Positions 14,551 through 22,487 of a stretch of 28,975 nt of DNA are shown here, one piece after another (positions within the stretch are counted from its first letter, which is position 1; the number at the start of each line of letters is the position of its first letter). The stretch is taken from the NCBI GenBank assembly GCA_964369845.1, contig CAYJFJ010000015.1:1-28975 (forward strand). The letters are read 5' to 3'. Source of the stretch: CAKOSP01 sp964369845 (GTDB taxonomy: Bacteria > Bacillota_I > Bacilli_A > RF39 > UBA660). A program made the translations under genes and the position numbers. Under the pieces are notes generated by a model. It was not told where the DNA came from. It saw only the letters and a list, made by a program, of their open reading frames with translations, and did not search any database.

Positions 14551-14978
14551 TTTTCTTCGTCATCTTCAATAACAACGAAGTTTGCAAGTTCATCATCTGC
14601 TTGATCATCTTGATCTGATTCGTCGTAAAATATCGTTTCTTGCTCTTCTGGTTCTTCTTCATGACTTTCTTCATGGTCTACATCGATATCTACAATATCC
14701 TCTTCGGCATCTTCAACAGTAATATTTACTTTATGGTTGATTTGTAAATCCCAGTATCCATTATCTAACATTATAAACTTTTTATTTGTTGATAGTAATT
14801 CAAAAAAATCCGAAATTTTTTCTTGTTGCGATTCAAAATCTAATTCTAATAATTTACATATTTTCTCAAATAATTTTAATAATTTTTCTTTTTTTCCTGT
14901 TTCTTCAAGAATTAAATATGCTATTTCATCATATCCCATACATTCTAATTCTTCTATAGTTAAATCCTTAATTTTCAT
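14538..14978 (-). CDS. rpoE: RNA polymerase delta subunit
   Basis: The delta subunit is specific to Gram-positive Bacilli and promotes recycling of RNA polymerase. This 146-residue protein has the two-part build of the family. Residues 1-80 form the HARE-HTH domain (IEELECMGYDEIAYLILEE ... YWDLQ). Residues from about 85 form a low-complexity, extremely acidic tail of Asp and Glu, unstructured in known family members. It follows a DUF1934-like gene by 38 bases and the two are probably one transcript, ending at the terminator that overlaps the rpoE stop. Confidence 0.93.
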   Translation of the reverse strand: MKIKDLTIEELECMGYDEIAYLILEETGKKEKLLKLFEKICKLLELDFESQQEKISDFFELLSTNKKFIMLDNGYWDLQINHKVNITVEDAEEDIVDIDVDHEESHEEEPEEQETIFYDESDQDDQADDELANFVVIEDDEENASI

Positions 14979-15016
14979 ATTATACCTTCCTCTTTTATAA
15001 AATATTATATGTTATT

Positions 15017-15364
15017 TTACATTTCTACTTCATTAATTTGAACTACTAATTTTTTTATTGAATCATCTATTTTATATTCTAAAATTATTTCATCAAATTT
15101 AACGTGACTTTTACATTCTATATCGATTGTGCAACTTCCCTCTGAACCAAAGTCAAAAGAACAAGTTTTATCACTAAAATCAATAACCATTTCATATTCA
15201 TTTGTTTTTCTACTATATGTATTTTTTTTATAATCATACACATTTTTTTCAGTTGCTTCTTCATAAATGAATATTTTATTATACTCATAATATGCTTCCA
15301 CATTTTTTTTAGATATTATTTCTTTGTTATTGTCAAAAAGCTGCCAATTTATTTTCTGTTTCAT
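15017..15364 (-). CDS. DUF1934-like (YwiB-type, calycin-fold) small protein
   Basis: This 115-residue cytoplasmic protein is made of alternating beta-strand-like segments, with a YSRKTNEYEMVIDF stretch and a Cys-containing FDFGSEG segment. The pattern and the position just upstream of rpoE, where Bacillus has ywiB in the same area, suggest the DUF1934 family, which has a calycin-like barrel and no established function. The similarity is weak, so treat this as tentative. The ATG at 15364 is chosen because GCGGGGTG lies six bases before it; an in-frame GTG nine bases upstream belongs to that ribosome-binding site. Promoter at 15392-15419. Confidence 0.6.
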   Translation of the reverse strand: MKQKINWQLFDNNKEIISKKNVEAYYEYNKIFIYEEATEKNVYDYKKNTYSRKTNEYEMVIDFSDKTCSFDFGSEGSCTIDIECKSHVKFDEIILEYKIDDSIKKLVVQINEVEM

Positions 15365-15391
15365 TAAAAACACCCCGCTTTTTTCCTAAAC

Positions 15392-15419
15392 ATTATATCA
15401 TACTATATTTTAAAATCAA
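15392..15419 (-). promoter_or_regulatory. Promoter of the DUF1934-like gene and rpoE
   Basis: The minus strand reads TTGATT, a 16-base spacer and TATAAT preceded by TGA. Its elements and spacing are the same as those of the rpmE promoter. Confidence 0.72.
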
Positions 15420-15461
15420 TATTTTTAACTCAATTTATTTTTTATATATTACAAATTACGT

Positions 15462-15475
15462 AAAATGTACATTTT
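15462..15475. repeat. 14-bp perfect palindrome upstream of the PBP gene
   Basis: AAAATGTACATTTT lies 48 bases upstream of the PBP start codon, in the intergenic region shared with the divergent DUF1934-rpoE promoter. It could be an operator. In such AT-rich DNA, chance is also possible. Confidence 0.3.
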
Positions 15476-15523
15476 TAACTTATATTATTTACATTTTTAT
15501 CAATAATAAAAAAAGGTGATACT

Positions 15524-17458
15524 ATGCGAAAATTGTTTTTCTCTTTTAAATTATTTTTATTTTTCTGTTTTTTAATTATTATTGGAATTATAGCTTTATA
15601 TATCTATGCTTATATAACTCCTAAAATAGATTTAAGAAATACTGGCAATCTTTATATTTATGATAATACCGAAACTTTAGTGTATCAAGGTTCAAAAAAT
15701 AGTGAATGGGTTGAACTTGAAAATATATCATCTGATTTGATTAATGCTGTAATTTCTGTTGAAGATAAAAACTTTTATTCTCATAATGGATTTGACTATG
15801 TCAGAATAGCTAGTGCATTATTAAATAACATTCAAACTAATAGTTTATCAGAAGGTGCCTCTACTATTACTCAGCAATACGCTAGAAACATGTACTTAGA
15901 TTTTAATAAAACATGGGATAGAAAGATTGAAGAAGCTTTTTTATCTTTGGAATTAGAAGTTCATTATGATAAAAATGAAATTTTAGAAGGTTATTTAAAT
16001 ACTATTTATTATGGTCATGGCAATTATGGTATTCAAAATGCTAGTACTTTTTATTTTAATAAAGATGCTAGTGAACTTACCTTTGAAGAAGCTTTAATGC
16101 TTGCTGGTGTTCCTAATAGTCCTAATAGTTTAAATCCATTAACTAATTACGATGCTTGTGTTAAACGTGCTAAAATTGTTGCTGAAACTATGGTAAATAA
16201 TGAATACATTTCTTGGGATGAATATGACTCTTTATTTCAAGAAAATGTTTTCATTTACGGAAAACACACTGAAAATAATTTACAAATGCTTATGTATTAT
16301 CAAGATGCTGTATTAGATGAATTGGACACTCTTGAGGAAATACCAGACTCCTTAGTAGAATCTGGTGGACTTAAAATATATACCAATTTAGATATGGAAG
16401 CTCAAATCTCTTTAGAGGAAAATATTTTAGAATATAAAGTAGATGATGAACATCAAGTTGCTAGCATTTTAGTAGATCCTGAGAGTGGTGCTGTTATAGC
16501 TTTAACTGGCGGTATGGATTATTCTACATCCACTTACAATCGCGCTTTATACTCCGAAAGACAAGTCGGTTCTACCATGAAATCTTTTTTGTATTATGCT
16601 GCTCTTGAAAATAATATGACAATGGCGTCTACTTTTACTAGTGAACATACTGTTTTTAATTTATCTAATAATCAAATTTATTCACCTGGCAATTTTAATG
16701 GTTTATATGCTGAAAAGGATATAACTATGGCTGCTGCTACTGCTTTTTCTGATAATATTTATGCCGTTAAAACAAATTTATTTTTAGGAGTAGATACTTT
16801 AATAGAAACCGCTCAGACTGTAGGAATTGAAGGCGATCTTGATAACGTTGCTTCCTTAGCACTAGGTACTAGTGAACTTAATATTATGGACCTTGCTACT
16901 GGTTATACAACTTTTGCATCAGGTGGCTATAAAAGAGATCTTCATTTGATTTCTAGAATTGAGGATATGAATGGTAATATATTATATGAAAAAAAAATTG
17001 TTAATGAACTTGTAATAAATCCTAACTATACTTATATTTTAAATGAAATGTTAACTAGTACTACAAATGAAAAATTTAGTGATTACACTACTGCTACAGC
17101 GTTATCTATTGCAGATGTTTTAACACATAAATACGCTTTTAAAAGTGGAACAACTAATACAGATAACTGGAATGTTGGTTATAACAGTGAATTATTAATG
17201 GCTATATGGATGGGCTATGATGAGGGTCGTGATACTACTTCTGAAATTTCAAGAGCTGAACGAAACATTTGGGCTTCGACGATGGAAGAAGTACTTTTAG
17301 ATACAGAAGATACTTGGTATGATCAACCTAAAAATGTTATTGGCTTAATGCTCGATGCTGTAACTGGACTTCCTACAACTGATGAAAGTAAAGCTACCAT
17401 TTATTACTTTATAAAAGGAACTGAGCCTGGGGCTAGTTCCTTCGTAATGGATCCCTAA
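15524..17458 (+). CDS. Class A penicillin-binding protein (glycosyltransferase-transpeptidase)
   Basis: This 644-residue bifunctional enzyme polymerises and cross-links peptidoglycan. It has a membrane anchor (about 8-30). The GT51 domain carries catalytic E80 in VISVEDKNFYSH, GASTITQQYARNMYL and KNEILEGYLNTIYYG. The transpeptidase domain carries STMK (nucleophile S350), SDN (409-411) and KSG (540-542). There is no C-terminal extension. A GGTG ribosome-binding site precedes the ATG. It is the only plus-strand gene in the long minus-strand stretch, so it is head-on to replication. Its last four bases overlap the noc stop. A perfect 14-bp palindrome lies upstream at 15462-15475; no strong promoter is apparent. 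Confidence 0.93.
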   Translation: MRKLFFSFKLFLFFCFLIIIGIIALYIYAYITPKIDLRNTGNLYIYDNTETLVYQGSKNSEWVELENISSDLINAVISVEDKNFYSHNGFDYVRIASALLNNIQTNSLSEGASTITQQYARNMYLDFNKTWDRKIEEAFLSLELEVHYDKNEILEGYLNTIYYGHGNYGIQNASTFYFNKDASELTFEEALMLAGVPNSPNSLNPLTNYDACVKRAKIVAETMVNNEYISWDEYDSLFQENVFIYGKHTENNLQMLMYYQDAVLDELDTLEEIPDSLVESGGLKIYTNLDMEAQISLEENILEYKVDDEHQVASILVDPESGAVIALTGGMDYSTSTYNRALYSERQVGSTMKSFLYYAALENNMTMASTFTSEHTVFNLSNNQIYSPGNFNGLYAEKDITMAAATAFSDNIYAVKTNLFLGVDTLIETAQTVGIEGDLDNVASLALGTSELNIMDLATGYTTFASGGYKRDLHLISRIEDMNGNILYEKKIVNELVINPNYTYILNEMLTSTTNEKFSDYTTATALSIADVLTHKYAFKSGTTNTDNWNVGYNSELLMAIWMGYDEGRDTTSEISRAERNIWASTMEEVLLDTEDTWYDQPKNVIGLMLDAVTGLPTTDESKATIYYFIKGTEPGASSFVMDP

Positions 17459-17475
17459 TTAGGGATTTTTATTTT
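17451..17475 (+). terminator. Terminator of the PBP gene inside the convergent noc 3' end
   Basis: A perfect 16-bp palindrome (ATCCCTAATTAGGGAT, 17451-17466) is followed on the plus strand by a T-rich tract. The PBP TAA (17456-17458) lies at its centre and the noc TAG (17457-17455) overlaps it. The minus-strand side has no U-tract, so it should serve only the PBP gene. Confidence 0.75.
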
Positions 17476-18396
17476 TAAAACTTTTTTGCCATTTTCGAAT
17501 GCTTCTTCGTATTCTAAATTTGGAATTTGTTTTAATAAATCTTTTATATTTGTTATAGTACTATCTTCTTCAAATAAATCTAACATTTCTATTTCTTCTG
17601 TAACTTCTATATCATTTGTCATGTTTGCTGATTCATTTTCTAAAAAATTAAAGAATTTGTTAGGATATTCTTTTTTTGCTAGTCCCGGAATTTTAAATAA
17701 TGGTTCATCTTCTTGAACTAATTTAATAATTTCCTCTTCTTTTGCTTCTTTTTCTTCTACAATTTTAACTTCAAATGCTGGATCAGGAAGTGTTTCATTA
17801 AATTTTTTTATAGATTCTTCTAACTGTTTAACAGTTAATCTTTCGTTTATAATTTTATTCAAATATTCATTTTGTTTTTCTTCATCTTTAATTTTTAATA
17901 AACTTCTTGCATGTCTTTCCGAAATCTTTTCATTTAAAATTGCATCTTGAACTTCTTTAGATAATGCTAATAATCTTAATTTATTTGATATAGCACTTTG
18001 AGAAAGTCCCATTTTTCTTGCAAGTTCTTCTTGATTTAAAACTCCTTTATCTAAAAGTGCTTTATAACTTCTTGCTTCTTCTATAGCCGATAAATCTTTT
18101 CTTTGTATATTTTCTACTATTGCAACTTCTGCACTTTTTTTATCAGACATTTCAGTTAAAATTACTGGAACCGTTAATAAGCCGGCTAATTTTGCTGCTC
18201 TATATCTTCTTTCACCTGCAATTATTTCATATTTATTAGCTAGTTTCCTGACAACTAAAGGCTGTATAATACCATGTTCTTTAATTGAAGCTGCTAATTC
18301 ATTTAATGCTGCACTATCAAAAGCCAATCGTGGTTGAAAACGATTGGGTAATATTTCTTCGATTGGAATTTGTAAAATATTTTTATTACTATCCAC
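17455..18396 (-). CDS. noc: Noc-like ParB-family protein (nucleoid occlusion)
   Basis: This 313-residue ParB-family CTPase clamp has an N-terminal PNRFQPR and HGIIQPLVVR, the nucleotide box GERRYRAAKLAG, and an HTH (NQEELARKMGLSQSAISNKLRLL) followed by ISERHARSLL. The PNRFQPR, NKLRLL and ERHAR wording and the C-terminal VLKIKIPN match Noc better than chromosome-segregation ParB, as does the place next to rsmG. The start is GTG at 18396 with AGAGGG upstream. An in-frame TAA 24 bases above it, with no other start between, means the amphipathic membrane-binding helix of Bacillus Noc is absent. A long acidic region (about 205-275) precedes the C-terminal domain. No parA lies next to it. Confidence 0.87.
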   Translation of the reverse strand: MDSNKNILQIPIEEILPNRFQPRLAFDSAALNELAASIKEHGIIQPLVVRKLANKYEIIAGERRYRAAKLAGLLTVPVILTEMSDKKSAEVAIVENIQRKDLSAIEEARSYKALLDKGVLNQEELARKMGLSQSAISNKLRLLALSKEVQDAILNEKISERHARSLLKIKDEEKQNEYLNKIINERLTVKQLEESIKKFNETLPDPAFEVKIVEEKEAKEEEIIKLVQEDEPLFKIPGLAKKEYPNKFFNFLENESANMTNDIEVTEEIEMLDLFEEDSTITNIKDLLKQIPNLEYEEAFENGKKVLKIKIPN

Positions 18397-18432
18397 TTTG
18401 CGGCCCTCTTTTATTCTTATTTATATTTTAAC

Positions 18433-19149
18433 CTATCTTAAATTTTTTTTCAATGAATTTTTCAATATTTTATCATAAGAACGTAAATTTTTGTATACAG
18501 ATGTTTCTTTTTTACACATTTTTATTAATGTTCTTTCACCTGCTTCTTTAGGTAGTTTAAAATTAATTATTTTTTCTACTTCTAAATTTAATACTTTAAT
18601 AGTTTCTTTTGATTCATTTATCTCTTCAGTAGCATTTGCTTTCATCGCTATAAAATACCCATTTAATTTTGCAAAAGGAACACTAAGCTCTGTTAATACT
18701 CTTAAATTAGCTACTGCCCTAGCAGTAACTACATCAAAAGAGTTTATTTTATTTTTAACAAAATTTTCTGCTCTATCATTTATAACTGTTATATTTAATC
18801 CTAGTTTTTCTGATACATATTCTAAAAATTTGGTTTTTTTATTATTAGAATCTAATAACGTTATCTCTAAATGAGGATAAAATATTTTTAATACTATTCC
18901 TGGAAGTCCAGCTCCTGAACCTATATCTAACAAATTTTTTTCATTATTTAAATCTATTATTTTTGCTATTGTTAATGAATCATAAAAATGTTTTAAGTAT
19001 GCTTCTTCTTTTTCTATTATTCTTGTTAAATTAGTGTGTTTGTTGTATTCTACAATCAAATTATAATAATCTTCTAAGTTTTCCAACATTTTTTCAGTAT
19101 AATTAATATTTAATTCATCTAAATTTTTTAAAAACATTTCTTTATTCAT
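18433..19149 (-). CDS. rsmG: 16S rRNA (guanine-527-N7)-methyltransferase
   Basis: RsmG (GidB) methylates G527 of 16S rRNA; loss in other bacteria gives low-level streptomycin resistance. The 238-residue protein has the N-terminal segment YNKHTNLTRI and the SAM-binding motif LLDIGSGAGLPGI (about 72-84). A later VTARAVANLRVL and GYFIAMKA are family elements. A basic tail of about 20 residues extends beyond the usual end. It overlaps mnmG by eight bases and is followed by noc after 36 bases, giving an mnmG-rsmG-noc operon. Confidence 0.95.
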   Translation of the reverse strand: MNKEMFLKNLDELNINYTEKMLENLEDYYNLIVEYNKHTNLTRIIEKEEAYLKHFYDSLTIAKIIDLNNEKNLLDIGSGAGLPGIVLKIFYPHLEITLLDSNNKKTKFLEYVSEKLGLNITVINDRAENFVKNKINSFDVVTARAVANLRVLTELSVPFAKLNGYFIAMKANATEEINESKETIKVLNLEVEKIINFKLPKEAGERTLIKMCKKETSVYKNLRSYDKILKNSLKKNLR

Positions 19150-20953
19150 TTTTACTATACTCTTTCTTTAAATAAACTGCTAAAACTGATATATCTGCTG
19201 GATTTACTCCGCTTATTCTACTGGCTTGTGCTATTGTTTTAGGTCTAACTTTCATTAATTTTTGTTTTGCTTCACTTGCTAAATTTTTTATTTTTTCGTA
19301 ATCTATGTCAACTGGAATTTGCTTTTCTTCAAGTTTTTTTAACTTTTCTGCTCCTTCATACGCTTTTTTGATATATCCTTCATATTTTACAGTTATCTCA
19401 GCTTGCTCAATAACTTCTTTAGAATATTTGCTTGTATCTATTAAATTATCTAATTTTATTTCTGGTCTTTTAATATAATCAAAAATATTAATAGTTCTGT
19501 CTTCTAATTTTATTTTTAATTCTTTTATTTCTTCAATTAATTTTCTTACATTTTCTATTTTAGTTATTAACATTTGATGTTGATAACTATCTATAGTGCC
19601 TATTTTATAGGCATGTTCTCTTAATCTAATATCTGCATTATCATGTCTTAGTATTAACCTAAATTCTGCTCTTGAAGTTAACATTCTGTAGGGTTCAATT
19701 GTTCCTTTAGTAACTAAATCATCAATTAAAACTCCTATGTAAGCCTCATCTCTTCTTAATATCAATGGTTCTTTATTATCTAATTTTAAACTTGCATTAA
19801 TACCAGCTATAATTCCTTGTCCAGCTGCTTCTTCATATCCACTTGTTCCATTAATTTGGCCGGCAGTAAATAAGTTTTTTATTTTTTTATTTTCCAAACT
19901 CGATTTTAATTCTAAAGGATCTATTGCATCATATTCTATTGCATATGCATATTTAGTTATTATTGCATTTTCTAGACCTATGATACTTTTAACCATTTTT
20001 TCTTGAATATCCTCAGGCATACTTGTTGAAAAACCTTGTAAATACCATTCATCTATATAGTTACTTTCTGGTTCTAAAAATAATTGATGTCTTTCTTTAT
20101 CTTTAAATCTTACTATTTTATCTTCAATAGATGGACAATATCTTGGACCTATTCCAGTTACTAATCCTCCATACATTGCACTTTTATTTAAATTATTATT
20201 TACTATGTCATGTGTCTCATCATTTGTAAAAACTAAATAACAACTTCTTTGTTTTTCTACATCATAACTTGCTTCGTCATCAAAACTAAATGTATAACTT
20301 TCTTTGTCTCCAGGTTCTTCTTTTATGATATCAAAATTTATACTAGATTCTTTTATTCTTGGAGGAGTTCCTGTTTTAAGTCTTATAATATTAAGTCCTT
20401 TTTCTTTCAAATTATCAGATAAATAATTACTTCTATCTTCTCCGTGAGGTCCTTCTTCAATTGATTGTGAACCTATTAAAATATTTGATTTTGTGTATGT
20501 TCCTGTAGTAAGAATTACAATTTTAGCGTGTATTTTTGTTCCATCTTCTAAAATAACACCTGTTACTTTATCATCTTCTATAACTATATCTTCTACTTTA
20601 CCTTCAATTATATCTAAATTTTTAGTATTTTCTAAAGCATCAAGCATCTTTTCTGGATATTTAACTTTATCTGCTTGAACCCTAAGGCATCTTACTGCTG
20701 GGCCTTTTGAAGCATTTAACATTTTTGCTTGAAAATGGGATTTGTCTGCAACTTTTCCCATTAATCCACCTAAGGCATCTATTTCTCTTACTATAACACC
20801 TTTACTTGTTCCACCAATTGACGGATTACAAGGCATATCTGCTATATTTTTTTTATTCATTGTTAAAAGAACAGTTTTTTTACCTAAAACTGATGTAATG
20901 TGTGCAGCTTCGCATCCTGCATGTCCACCACCTACAACTAAAACATCTATCAT
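19142..20953 (-). CDS. mnmG: tRNA uridine-5-carboxymethylaminomethyl modification enzyme MnmG
   Basis: MnmG (GidA) acts with MnmE to modify the wobble uridine U34 of several tRNAs using FAD and NADH. This 603-residue protein opens with the FAD-binding motif VVGGGHAGCEAA. It contains MPCNPSIGGTSKG, KTGTPPRI, the second nucleotide-binding GQINGTSGYEEAAGQG segment and LTSRAEFRL. The C-terminal helical domain with ISGVNPADI is intact. Its partner mnmE is 1.5 kb upstream, separated by two other genes. An extended -10 promoter lies at 20983-20991. Confidence 0.97.
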   Translation of the reverse strand: MIDVLVVGGGHAGCEAAHITSVLGKKTVLLTMNKKNIADMPCNPSIGGTSKGVIVREIDALGGLMGKVADKSHFQAKMLNASKGPAVRCLRVQADKVKYPEKMLDALENTKNLDIIEGKVEDIVIEDDKVTGVILEDGTKIHAKIVILTTGTYTKSNILIGSQSIEEGPHGEDRSNYLSDNLKEKGLNIIRLKTGTPPRIKESSINFDIIKEEPGDKESYTFSFDDEASYDVEKQRSCYLVFTNDETHDIVNNNLNKSAMYGGLVTGIGPRYCPSIEDKIVRFKDKERHQLFLEPESNYIDEWYLQGFSTSMPEDIQEKMVKSIIGLENAIITKYAYAIEYDAIDPLELKSSLENKKIKNLFTAGQINGTSGYEEAAGQGIIAGINASLKLDNKEPLILRRDEAYIGVLIDDLVTKGTIEPYRMLTSRAEFRLILRHDNADIRLREHAYKIGTIDSYQHQMLITKIENVRKLIEEIKELKIKLEDRTINIFDYIKRPEIKLDNLIDTSKYSKEVIEQAEITVKYEGYIKKAYEGAEKLKKLEEKQIPVDIDYEKIKNLASEAKQKLMKVRPKTIAQASRISGVNPADISVLAVYLKKEYSKNE

Positions 20954-20982
20954 AATAACCTGCTTTCTTTTTTTTCCTTTGT

Positions 20983-20991
20983 ATTATAACA
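20983..20991 (-). promoter_or_regulatory. Extended -10 promoter for mnmG-rsmG-noc
   Basis: The minus strand reads TGT-TATAAT about 30 bases before mnmG. No good -35 is seen at the right distance. Confidence 0.5.
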
Positions 20992-21014
20992 CATAATCAA
21001 TTTTTTTTAAAACA

Positions 21015-21041
21015 ATAAAAAATAAGATTAATTAATCTTAT
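21015..21041 (-). terminator. Intrinsic terminator of the AIM24-family gene
   Basis: A 9-bp stem (21022-21030 with 21033-21041), whose inner bases form the loop, is followed by U residues on the minus strand. The TAA stop (21040-21038) lies in the 5' arm. Confidence 0.78.
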
Positions 21042-21718
21042 GATTTATTTGGAATATACCTAATTATTGACGAGGCTAATGTAGATGCAGGCATCGATTG
21101 TAAATATACTTTTCCGGGTCCTGTTACTACTGTATTAAATAATCCTTCTCCACTAAATAACATATTTTTAATTCCTGGAACTGTTTGAATATCCATTTGA
21201 CAGGTTGCACTCATTGCTGCTAAATTTCCTGTATCTACTATTATTTGTTCCCCTGCTGCTAAATCTTTTTCTACTACATGACCATCAAATTCTGCAAAAA
21301 CATGGCCTTGACCACTTAATTTTTGTAATATAAATCCTTCTCCACTGAATAATCCAGCACCTAGTTTTTTTCTAAAATGCATTGATAATTCTACACCAGT
21401 AGTTGAACATAAATATCCTCCTTTTTGAAAAATCATTTCTGTTCCTGGACTAATTTCAAAAATTCTGATTTGACCTGGTAAGTTTGAAGCAAACGAAATT
21501 GTTCCTGGACCATTAGTAGCAGTAAATACATTTTGCATTAATGTATCTCCTGAAAGCGCTCTTCCCATTAACTTTCCTAATCCTCCATTTGTTGTAGTGC
21601 TCATTTTCATATTTGGACTCATCCAACACATAGCACCACTTTCACTATTTATTGATTGATTTTCTGGTAAATTTATAGTCAATACTGGTAAACTTCCACC
21701 TTCTATATTATAATTCAT
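21038..21718 (-). CDS. AIM24 / TIGR00266-family protein
   Basis: This 226-residue protein has the beta-rich TIGR00266/AIM24 layout: opening YNIEGGSLPVLTI, then SGAMCWMSPNMKM, then TNGPGTISFASNLPGQI. A repeated glycine-rich pattern (GEGFILQKLSGQGHVFAEFDGHV; GPGKVYLQSMP) completes a trimeric-barrel-type fold. Function is not established in bacteria; AIM24 in yeast is mitochondrial. An AAAGGAG ribosome-binding site and an extended -10-like element at 21739-21747 precede it, and it has its own terminator. No link to mnmG function is evident. Confidence 0.88.
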   Translation of the reverse strand: MNYNIEGGSLPVLTINLPENQSINSESGAMCWMSPNMKMSTTTNGGLGKLMGRALSGDTLMQNVFTATNGPGTISFASNLPGQIRIFEISPGTEMIFQKGGYLCSTTGVELSMHFRKKLGAGLFSGEGFILQKLSGQGHVFAEFDGHVVEKDLAAGEQIIVDTGNLAAMSATCQMDIQTVPGIKNMLFSGEGLFNTVVTGPGKVYLQSMPASTLASSIIRYIPNKS

Positions 21719-21738
21719 ATGTTATACTCCTTTATATT

Positions 21739-21747
21739 ATTTTATCA
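21739..21747 (-). promoter_or_regulatory. Extended -10-like promoter for the AIM24-family gene
   Basis: The minus strand reads TGA-TAAAAT, 20 bases before the start codon and directly after the Bax-inhibitor gene terminator. Confidence 0.4.
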
Positions 21748-21766
21748 CAATATTCTTATAATTTAT

Positions 21767-21793
21767 AAAAAAAAATTAGCATATAACTAATTT
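21767..21793 (-). terminator. Intrinsic terminator of the Bax-inhibitor-1 gene
   Basis: A 7-bp stem (21773-21779 with 21787-21793) with a 7-base loop is followed by about nine U on the minus strand. The TAG stop (21789-21787) lies in the 5' arm. Confidence 0.8.
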
Positions 21794-22437
21794 CTTCTTC
21801 CAAATAATCTTAATAAATCTAAAAATAAATTTATAAAATCTAAATATAGTTCAAAAGCACCATATATTTGTAATTTTTCTTCTTCCATAGTACCTATTAA
21901 TAATTTTATTTTTTGAATATCATATGCAATAAAACCTGTGAATACTAATGCACTAATAGCACTTATTACTAATTCAAATGTACTACTTTGAAAAATAAAC
22001 ATGTTTATAAGTGAAAATATTATTATGACTATTAATGCAATCATTAATATTCTTCCTATCGAAGTTAAATCTTTTTTTGTAACATAACCATAAATAGCCA
22101 TTGCTATAAAAATTAATGATGTTAATAAAAATATTGATATAATCGATGACATTTCGTAAATCAAAAACACAGTTGCAAATGTAATACCTATGATCGATGC
22201 AAATACTGCATATAGTATATATAGTATTGGTGCTGGTAATTTATTTATAAATATTTTAAATATGAAAGCTAATGCTAATGGTGTTATTATTACTGCATAA
22301 TAACTAGTTCCAGATAATAAATCAGCTACTATATGTACATTATTTGATAAATAATATCCTATACCAAATGATAGTATTAACCCTACTCCTAACCATGCGA
22401 AAATTTTATTAAAAATACTCATGTTATTGTTTTCCAT
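21787..22437 (-). CDS. Bax inhibitor-1 (BI-1/YccA) family membrane protein
   Basis: This 216-residue protein has seven hydrophobic spans. The C-terminal half carries the family signature GFIAYDIQKIKLL followed by YGAFELYLDFINLFLDLLRLFG, including the di-aspartate-type pH-sensing region (YD and YLDF) of bacterial calcium-leak homologues such as BsYetJ. A probable role is ion leak or membrane-protein quality control; which one is unknown. AAGGAGG lies just before the ATG. It follows mnmE by 50 bases without a clear terminator, so it may be co-transcribed with mnmE, and it ends at its own terminator. Confidence 0.88.
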   Translation of the reverse strand: MENNNMSIFNKIFAWLGVGLILSFGIGYYLSNNVHIVADLLSGTSYYAVIITPLALAFIFKIFINKLPAPILYILYAVFASIIGITFATVFLIYEMSSIISIFLLTSLIFIAMAIYGYVTKKDLTSIGRILMIALIVIIIFSLINMFIFQSSTFELVISAISALVFTGFIAYDIQKIKLLIGTMEEEKLQIYGAFELYLDFINLFLDLLRLFGRRN

Positions 22438-22487
22438 AATTTTTCCTCCTTCTTTATTATATTATTTTTTTCGATATTTTAAAAGTA

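Noticed and set aside
17400..18500. parS or Noc-binding (NBS) palindromes near noc
   Set aside because: No TGTTTCACGTGAAACA-like or ATTTCCCGGGAAAT-like sequence was noticed here. The palindrome at 17451-17466 is better explained as the PBP terminator.
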